A stretch of 5,431 nucleotides of DNA, from the NCBI GenBank assembly GCA_937982605.1, contig CALJLC010000424.1, positions 1 through 5,431 of the forward strand, given 5' to 3'. Under the pieces are notes generated by a model that had not been told where the DNA came from, did not search any database, and saw nothing but the letters and a program-made list of their open reading frames with translations. Of the stretch, positions 1-3,839 are shown in pieces (within the stretch, counting starts at the first letter, position 1; each line of letters opens with the position of its first letter). The position numbers were made by a program, and so were the translations under genes. The DNA comes from an uncultured Gemmatimonadales bacterium. Its GTDB lineage: Bacteria; Gemmatimonadota; Gemmatimonadetes; Longimicrobiales; Gaopeijiaceae.

Positions 1-652
1 CGGCTTCACCGAAGGGCCCGGCACGTACCCGCTCGGCGCGAACAACGACACCACGGCGGGCGGGACCGCCGGCGTCTACACAACGTCGGGCACCACGACA
101 ACCCAATGGCTCACACCCCTCTCGGGCAGCGCCGGCTCCCTCACGCTCAGCAGCGTCTCGGGCGGACGCCTGGCCGGGACGTTCTCCTTCACCGCCGCCC
201 CGATCACCGGCGGAGGGGCCAGCGTGACCGTCACGAACGGCAGCTTCGACACCGCGCTGCCGAGCAACTTCGTCCCCGTCGCCGGCGACGGGCGCGGAGG
301 CCGCATGGCCGCGACCATCAACGGCACGGCCTGGGTGGCGGCGACGAACCTCGTGGTCGGGTCGCCGGGCGCCTACGCCGTGAGCGGAGCGAACGACCTC
401 TACGACATCATCCTCTCCCCGCTCGGGACAACTCCCGGCAGCTACGCCGTCGGGACGCAGGTCACGATCACCGTGACCCAGGTGGGGACCGGTGCGCGAT
501 GGGGCGCGTCGGGCTCCACGGGCACGATCACGATCACGGGAGGCGGAGCGGCACGTTCGATCGGCACGTTCAGCGGAACGCTCACCCCCGTGGGAAGCAC
601 GACCGGCAACCTCGTCGTCACGAACGGGAGCTTCGACACCCGGCTCCCCTGA
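1..652 (+). CDS. Partial gene: tandem DUF6252-like repeat protein, C-terminal part
   Basis: The reading frame is open from the left edge (first full codon at base 2) to a TGA at 650-652, so 216 C-terminal residues are visible and the start lies outside. The protein is rich in Gly, Thr, Ser and Val with alternating beta-strand patterns and has no cysteines in the visible part. It contains two copies of one domain. Copy 1 (about residues 3-87, N-terminus missing) runs from PGTYPLG through LAGTFSFTA to VTNGSFDTALP. Copy 2 (about 101-216) runs from MAATINGTAWVAA through PGSYAVG and IGTFSGTL to VTNGSFDTRLP. The order 'ingt-w', 'G-Y-l-G', 'GtFs-t', 'vtnGsFd' resembles the DUF6252 family of secreted or lipid-anchored beta proteins of unknown role; this match is from memory. 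The signal peptide or lipobox, if any, is off-window. Export is inferred from composition. No enzymatic motif is seen. An unrelated beta-sandwich adhesin-like domain is the main alternative. Confidence 0.75.
   Translation, partial: GFTEGPGTYPLGANNDTTAGGTAGVYTTSGTTTTQWLTPLSGSAGSLTLSSVSGGRLAGTFSFTAAPITGGGASVTVTNGSFDTALPSNFVPVAGDGRGGRMAATINGTAWVAATNLVVGSPGAYAVSGANDLYDIILSPLGTTPGSYAVGTQVTITVTQVGTGARWGASGSTGTITITGGGAARSIGTFSGTLTPVGSTTGNLVVTNGSFDTRLP
230..262 (+). repeat. Domain-end repeat, copy 1
   Basis: This stretch encodes VTNGSFDTALP and matches 617-649 (VTNGSFDTRLP) at 28 of 33 bases in the same reading frame. It marks the end of the first of two tandem domains. Similarity outside this end is visible mainly at protein level, so the duplication is probably not very recent. 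Confidence 0.8.
617..649 (+). repeat. Domain-end repeat, copy 2
   Basis: This is the second copy of the 33-base repeat at 230-262 and ends immediately before the stop codon, so the protein terminates exactly at the domain boundary. Confidence 0.8.
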
Positions 653-660
653 CGGGAGCC
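642..660 (+). terminator. GC-rich hairpin around the stop of the repeat-protein gene
   Basis: GGCTCCC (642-648) pairs perfectly with GGGAGCC (654-660). The 5-base loop contains the TGA stop at 650-652. No T-run follows, so it is not a canonical intrinsic terminator; it could aid termination or protect the mRNA 3' end. A chance hairpin is possible at this GC content. Confidence 0.3.
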
Positions 661-690
661 CGTCGCCGGCCCTCGGGCGTCCGCCACGAT

Positions 691-705
691 GCGGGCGGCG
701 CCCGC
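691..705 (+). terminator. GC-only hairpin in the 653-760 gap
   Basis: GCGGGC (691-696) pairs with GCCCGC (700-705) across a GGC loop. The stem is all G/C with no downstream T-tract. With the hairpin at 642-660 it may form a compound stop between the repeat-protein and propeller transcripts. Nothing else is recognisable in this gap; a TAGCTT at 712-717 has no convincing -35 partner. Confidence 0.25.
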
Positions 706-749
706 GCGCCGTAGCTTCGGTCGGGAAGCGGTCCGCGGCGCGGTTCGAT

Positions 750-758
750 GGAGGGGGA
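750..758 (+). promoter_or_regulatory. Shine-Dalgarno for the PD40 propeller gene
   Basis: A purine block GGAGGGGGA lies just before the ATG at 761, with 6 bases between its GGAGG and the start codon. It decides the start: the upstream in-frame ATG at 689 would place 24 Arg-rich residues ahead of the signal peptide and has no comparable site. Confidence 0.7.
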
Positions 759-760
759 CG

Positions 761-1714
761 ATGACGACGGGAGCGACGTTCGGATTGCGAGGGTGTGCCT
801 TCGCCCTCCTCGCGGTGGGTGGTGGAGCCATGGACGCCGCCGCGCAGGAGGCGTTCCCACCCGTCGACCTCGACGCCTACCCGGTGGTGAACAGCGTCGC
901 GTTCGCCCCCGACGGGCGCGAGATGTACTTCGCGATCCTGTACCATCGACATCTCGAGCACGCCGGACGGCCCACGGCCGACGCTCCGGTCACCGCGATG
1001 TTCTCCGTTCGGCGCGAGGGAGCGGGCTGGGCGCAACCCGAGCTGCTCCCCTTCTCCGGACGCTTCCAGGACTACGAGCCGACCGTGTCCGCGGACGGGC
1101 GCCTCATGGTCTTCAACAGCAAGAGGCCGTATGCCGACGGGCGGACCCCGGAGCTCAACGACCTCTGGCAGTCCCGGATGGGTCCCGACGGCGACTGGAG
1201 CGAGCCGTCCCGCATCGAGGCGATCACCTCGTTCGAGCACGAGGAGTCGTACCCGACGCTCAGCGCGACCGGCGAGCTCGTCTACCTCACCGGCTATCCC
1301 GGAGAGGACGGCATCGTTCGGTACGACCTCTTCCAGTCGCGGCTGGACGGGGGCAGCTTCGGCCCTCCCGAGCGGCACCCGGTCTCCACCCGACGGTGGG
1401 GGGAGGGTGACCCCTGGATCGCCGCGAACGGCTCCTTCCTGATCTTCACGCGCTGGGACCACTCGGTCGGGTGGAACGAGACGACGGACCTGTACATCGC
1501 GTTCAACGGCCCCGAGGGATGGAGCGAGCCGGTCCCGCTGACCGAGCTGAACTCCGACGGCCCCGACTTCGGCGCCGCGGTTTCGGCGGACGGGCGTTGG
1601 CTCCACTACCGGCGCGATTCGCGCTTCCGGACCGTCGCCCTCGAGCCTCTGCTCGATCGGTACCGGCCGGCGCCCGGCACGGGAGGTGGAACGGAGCGGG
1701 CACCGAACCCGTAG
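761..1714 (+). CDS. Secreted PD40 (TolB-like) beta-propeller protein
   Basis: This 317-residue protein starts with a signal peptide. A hydrophobic core at about residues 11-23 is followed by AAA-QEA, which suggests cleavage after Ala28, so it should be periplasmic or exported. Five PD40/WD40-like beta units follow, each with the pattern 'P-x-S-A-D-G-R-x-x-x-F' or a variant: about 43-57 (VAFAPDGREMYF), 104-118 (TVSADGRLMVF), 161-176 (TLSATGELVYL), 215-229 (WIAANGSFLIF) and 269-283 (AVSADGRWLHY). W-(A/S)-(Q/E)-P segments between units, such as GWAQPELL, DWSEPSRI and GWSEPVPL, are typical of this family. The units probably build a five- or six-bladed propeller used for protein or ligand binding. 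No peptidase or other catalytic domain is attached, so it is not a prolyl oligopeptidase and is shorter than TolB. The membrane-protein gene begins 9 bases after its stop. The fold is clear; the ligand is unknown. Confidence 0.88.
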   Translation: MTTGATFGLRGCAFALLAVGGGAMDAAAQEAFPPVDLDAYPVVNSVAFAPDGREMYFAILYHRHLEHAGRPTADAPVTAMFSVRREGAGWAQPELLPFSGRFQDYEPTVSADGRLMVFNSKRPYADGRTPELNDLWQSRMGPDGDWSEPSRIEAITSFEHEESYPTLSATGELVYLTGYPGEDGIVRYDLFQSRLDGGSFGPPERHPVSTRRWGEGDPWIAANGSFLIFTRWDHSVGWNETTDLYIAFNGPEGWSEPVPLTELNSDGPDFGAAVSADGRWLHYRRDSRFRTVALEPLLDRYRPAPGTGGGTERAPNP

Positions 1715-1723
1715 CACCCCACC

Positions 1724-2218
1724 ATGAAGACGTGGCTGAGGCGTGTTCGCGCCGCGATCGGCATCGGGCTCACGTGGGCCGCGGCATGGCTGGGGATCGG
1801 CGTGGTGTTCGGGCTGGCGGCCTTCAGCTTCGAGCCGGCGGCACTCGTGGTGAACGCGCTGGCTTCCGCCGCCGCGGGCTTCGTGGGTGGCGTGTCGTTC
1901 TCCGCCGTCCTCGGCCTCGCGGAGGGTCGCCGTCGCTTCGACCAGCTCTCGCTGCCCCGCTTCGCCTCCTGGGGCGCGGCGGGGGGCGTCCTCGTCGGAT
2001 CGCTGCAGCTCCTCGTCTTCGCGGCCATCGGTCGGCCACCGGATCCCCTGTTCTTCCTGAGCATCCAGGCCCTGATCGGCGCGGGCTCGGCCGCCGGTTC
2101 CCTCGCGCTCGCCCGGGGCGCGGAGGATCGGGAGCTGCTGGAGTCCGCCGAGCACGTGACGGAGGTCGGGCTCTCGGAAGAGGAGAAGCGCGCGCTGCTC
2201 GGGACGGGACGGGGCTGA
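1724..2218 (+). CDS. Four-helix membrane protein of unknown function
   Basis: This 164-residue protein has four predicted membrane segments at about residues 11-34, 39-66, 81-103 and 109-131. The basic N-terminus (KTWLRRVR) and the basic loop between helices 2 and 3 (EGRRRF) place both ends in the cytoplasm by the positive-inside rule. The helices are rich in Gly and Ala (AAAGFVGG, AGSAAGS), suggesting tight helix packing. A charged cytoplasmic tail (about 132-164) carries an acidic/basic helix, LSEEEKRALLG. I recognise no catalytic or transport motif and assign no function. The ATG lies only 9 bases after the propeller stop with no obvious Shine-Dalgarno, so cotranscription and translational coupling are likely. 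Confidence 0.8.
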   Translation: MKTWLRRVRAAIGIGLTWAAAWLGIGVVFGLAAFSFEPAALVVNALASAAAGFVGGVSFSAVLGLAEGRRRFDQLSLPRFASWGAAGGVLVGSLQLLVFAAIGRPPDPLFFLSIQALIGAGSAAGSLALARGAEDRELLESAEHVTEVGLSEEEKRALLGTGRG

Positions 2219-2276
2219 TCCACGATGAGCCCCGGAGCCGCTTCCGCGTCGGTCGCTCGCCTCGAGATCGCGGACA

Positions 2277-2299
2277 TCGCCACGCCCACGAGGTGGCGA
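2277..2299 (+). other. Hairpin in the gap before the lipoprotein gene
   Basis: TCGCCAC (2277-2283) pairs perfectly with GTGGCGA (2293-2299) over a 9-base loop. It sits midway between the membrane-protein stop (2218) and the lipoprotein ATG (2330) and has no T-tract. It could be a weak terminator or leader structure, or chance. Confidence 0.2.
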
Positions 2300-2329
2300 G
2301 CCTCGGCGCGCGGTAGCAGCGTGGGCCCG

Positions 2330-2704
2330 ATGATCAGGCTCCTGCCTGCCGCCGTGCTCCTCCTGGCCACCGTAGCGTGCGGCGGGCCGACCGATCGGCC
2401 GCCCCGGGACGCGGCGGCCGGCCTCTCCCGCTTCGCGGTCGACACGGTGCTCTCCGGGGCCATCGTGGAGAACGTGACCGCCTGCGAGGTCGACGCCGTC
2501 TGCTTCCTGCGCGTCCAGCTCGCCGACTCCGTGATCGTGGCGGTGTACGGCACGGGCGAGCGCCCCGCTCCCCCGTGCGACATCTCCGTGGACGCGTCGG
2601 ACGCGGCGTGGGGGCTCTCGGCCGGCGATCCCGTCGAGATCGTCGTCTTCCCGTGCGGGGACGAGGGCCTCTTCGTCAGGGACGTGCGCCCACGGGATCC
2701 GTAG
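2330..2704 (+). CDS. Small cysteine-rich lipoprotein of unknown function
   Basis: The chosen ATG gives 124 residues beginning MIRLLPAAVLLLATVAC, a short lipoprotein signal. The basic n-region, Leu/Ala core and ATVA-Cys17 fit the general lipobox pattern, although the -3 residue is Thr rather than Leu. An in-frame ATG at 2225 would add 35 residues ahead of the signal and is less likely. A GTG at 2321 is also possible, and no start has a strong Shine-Dalgarno. The mature part has four cysteines (Cys52, Cys58, Cys83, Cys109), which suggests two disulfides in the periplasm. Strand-like segments (VLSGAIVENV, CFLRVQLADSVIVAVYG) and a late GDPVEIVVFP resemble a small five-stranded OB-type barrel; this is inference from pattern only. 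The spacing on either side (111 and 90 bases) does not tie it firmly to an operon. Confidence 0.78.
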   Translation: MIRLLPAAVLLLATVACGGPTDRPPRDAAAGLSRFAVDTVLSGAIVENVTACEVDAVCFLRVQLADSVIVAVYGTGERPAPPCDISVDASDAAWGLSAGDPVEIVVFPCGDEGLFVRDVRPRDP

Positions 2705-2711
2705 GCGGCTC

Positions 2712-2777
2712 ATGGCGCGCGCCGCGGTGGCCGTCCGCAGGGCGATGCACGACCTCGTGCCACCCGTCGTCGGCTGA
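2712..2777 (+). CDS. Possible 21-codon leader ORF before the ABM-like gene
   Basis: ATG at 2712 to TGA at 2775-2777 encodes MARAAVAVRRAMHDLVPPVVG. It fills most of the 90-base gap and its stop lies in the upper stem and loop of the hairpin that ends at the next ATG. Ribosomes finishing here could disturb that hairpin. Only a weak purine stretch (AGGCGG) precedes its ATG, and short ORFs are common by chance at this GC content, so coding status is doubtful. Confidence 0.15.
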   Translation: MARAAVAVRRAMHDLVPPVVG

Positions 2778-2794
2778 CCGGCCGGCCGACGCCG
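2765..2794 (+). promoter_or_regulatory. Long hairpin abutting the ABM-like start codon
   Basis: Bases 2765-2776 pair with 2783-2794 at 11 of 12 positions. There are ten Watson-Crick pairs, one T-G wobble (2775/2784) and one mismatch (2767/2792), with a 6-base loop at 2777-2782. The core CGTCGGC/GCCGACG is perfect. The 3' arm ends at the base before the ATG at 2795, so it covers the region where a ribosome binding site should be; no Shine-Dalgarno is visible there. It could restrict translation, or act as a terminator for the lipoprotein gene, although it has no T-run. Confidence 0.35.
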
Positions 2795-3133
2795 ATGTAC
2801 GTCCTCGTCTGGCGCTACCGCGTGGCGCGCGAGTCGGAGGCGGCCTTCACGGCGTCCTACGGCGCCGACGGGGATTGGGCGCGTCTCTTCGGAAGGGCGG
2901 CCGGCTACCTCGGCACCGAGCTCCTCCGTGACGCCGAACCCGACGGCCCGTCCGTGGCGTTCGTCACGCTCGACCGCTGGGAGTCCCCCGAGCGGTATTC
3001 GGACTTCCTCTCGCGCTTCGACGCGGAGTACCGTCGCCTGGACGAAGCATGCGAGGCGCTGACGGAGAACGAGACCTTCCTGGGCTCGTTCCGACTCGCG
3101 TCCGACACGGGTGCGGAGCTCGGCCCGGACTGA
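2795..3133 (+). CDS. ABM-like (antibiotic biosynthesis monooxygenase superfamily) small protein
   Basis: This complete 112-residue protein resembles the ABM branch of the dimeric alpha/beta-barrel (ferredoxin-like) superfamily. It starts with a strand, MYVLVWRYRV, then a helix (ARESEAAFTASYG) and DWARLF. The family-style segment GYLGTELLRD follows at about residues 37-46, then a strand, VAFVTLDRWES (about 54-64), and a long helix, ERYSDFLSRFDAEYRRLDEACEAL. It closes with a strand-like FLGSFRLAS. Members act as small cofactor-free monooxygenases, heme-degrading enzymes or simply ligand-binding dimers. Nothing here picks out a substrate, and no biosynthetic cluster surrounds it, so antibiotic synthesis should not be read from the name. 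The length is normal for a single domain. The start lies directly after a hairpin (2765-2794) without a visible Shine-Dalgarno. Confidence 0.78.
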   Translation: MYVLVWRYRVARESEAAFTASYGADGDWARLFGRAAGYLGTELLRDAEPDGPSVAFVTLDRWESPERYSDFLSRFDAEYRRLDEACEALTENETFLGSFRLASDTGAELGPD

Positions 3134-3211
3134 ACCGACGGCTCGCGCCGTGGCGGTCCACACGCGGAGCGGCTATCTGTGGCCCTGACGCGCCGCCTCG
3201 AACCACCCGCC

Positions 3212-3823
3212 ATGATCGACGCCACCACGGCCCTCGGTCGGCTCCAGGAGGGCAATCGCCGTTTCGTCGAGTCCGGCGCGAGCCACGTGCCGGCCGACCC
3301 GGCGGCCCTGCGGGAGCTCGCGCACCGGCAGGAGCCGTTCGCCATCGTGCTAGGATGTTCGGACTCGAGGGTGCCCGCGGAGATCGTCTTCGATCAGGGG
3401 CTGGGGGACCTCTTCGTCATCCGTGTGGCCGGCAACATCGTCGCACCGTCCCAGATCGGCAGCGTGGAGTTCGCGGCGGCGGCCTTCGGCACCCGGCTCG
3501 TCGTCGTGCTCGGTCACACCTCGTGCGGCGCCATCAGCGCCACCGTCGACGAGGTGATCACGCCCGACCGGGTCGATTCGCCCAACCTCCGCTCGATCGT
3601 CGATCGGATCCGTCCGACGGTCCAGACCCTCGTCGAGGGCCAGCCGCCCCAGGAACGCGACACGCTCATCGCGCGGGCCGCCCGGGCCAACGTCCGGGCC
3701 TCCGTGGACCATCTGCGTCACGGCTCGGCGCTCCTCGAGGCGCTGGTCGCGGGGGACGGGCTGCTCGTCGTCGGGGCCGAGTACTCGCTCGAGACCGGTC
3801 GGGTGGACTTCTTCCACCGTTGA
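3212..3823 (+). CDS. Beta-class carbonic anhydrase
   Basis: This 203-residue enzyme reversibly hydrates CO2 to bicarbonate and a proton, probably in the cytoplasm, since no signal peptide is seen. The family signature CSDSRVPAE is intact: Cys49 is a zinc ligand and Asp51-Arg53 is the conserved dyad beside the metal. GHTSCGAI supplies the other ligands, His102 and Cys105. VFDQGLGDLFVIRVAGN (about 59-75), IGSVEFA and the closing strand LLVVGAEYSLETGRVDFF also fit the family, and the length is typical. I chose the ATG at 3212 because MIDATTALGRLQEGNRRFV matches the usual N-terminus. A GTG at 3179, with GGAG at 3166-3169, would add 11 residues and has the better ribosome site, so the start is not settled. 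It is probably expressed from the 3134-3211 gap or by readthrough. Its stop is 7 bases from the stop of the convergent hydrolase gene. Confidence 0.95.
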   Translation: MIDATTALGRLQEGNRRFVESGASHVPADPAALRELAHRQEPFAIVLGCSDSRVPAEIVFDQGLGDLFVIRVAGNIVAPSQIGSVEFAAAAFGTRLVVVLGHTSCGAISATVDEVITPDRVDSPNLRSIVDRIRPTVQTLVEGQPPQERDTLIARAARANVRASVDHLRHGSALLEALVAGDGLLVVGAEYSLETGRVDFFHR

Positions 3824-3839
3824 CCGCGGGTCAGGTCAA
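3820..3839. terminator. Shared inverted repeat across two convergent stop codons
   Basis: TTGACC (3820-3825) pairs with GGTCAA (3834-3839) over an 8-base loop. A second register pairs TGACC (3821-3825) with GGTCA (3829-3833). The carbonic anhydrase stop (3821-3823) and the hydrolase stop on the other strand (3831-3833) both lie inside. It could serve as a small bidirectional terminator, but the stems are only 5-6 bp and neither strand has a T-run. Confidence 0.3.

Noticed and set aside
106..714. 202-codon + strand frame over the repeat-protein region
   Set aside because: The translation is Arg/His/Gly-rich without structure, whereas the frame starting at base 2 shows duplicated domains that end together.
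712..717. TAGCTT as a -10 promoter element for the propeller gene
   Set aside because: Only the TA---T positions match and no -35 element is recognisable about 17 bases upstream, so it is not supportable as a promoter.
2225..2329. N-terminal extension of the lipoprotein from ATG 2225
   Set aside because: It would bury the signal peptide 35 residues inside the protein; the short signal and lipobox beginning at 2330 are much more typical.
1606..2583. 325-codon - strand open frame opposite the membrane-protein and lipoprotein genes
   Set aside because: It is antisense to three genes, its composition is dominated by Arg, Ser, Ala and Pro, and it shows no domain; it is a GC-bias artefact.
3174..3179. 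TATCTG as a -10 promoter element for the carbonic anhydrase gene
   Set aside because: Only three of six positions match the consensus, and the sequence at the expected -35 (TGGCGG near 3151) is a poor match.
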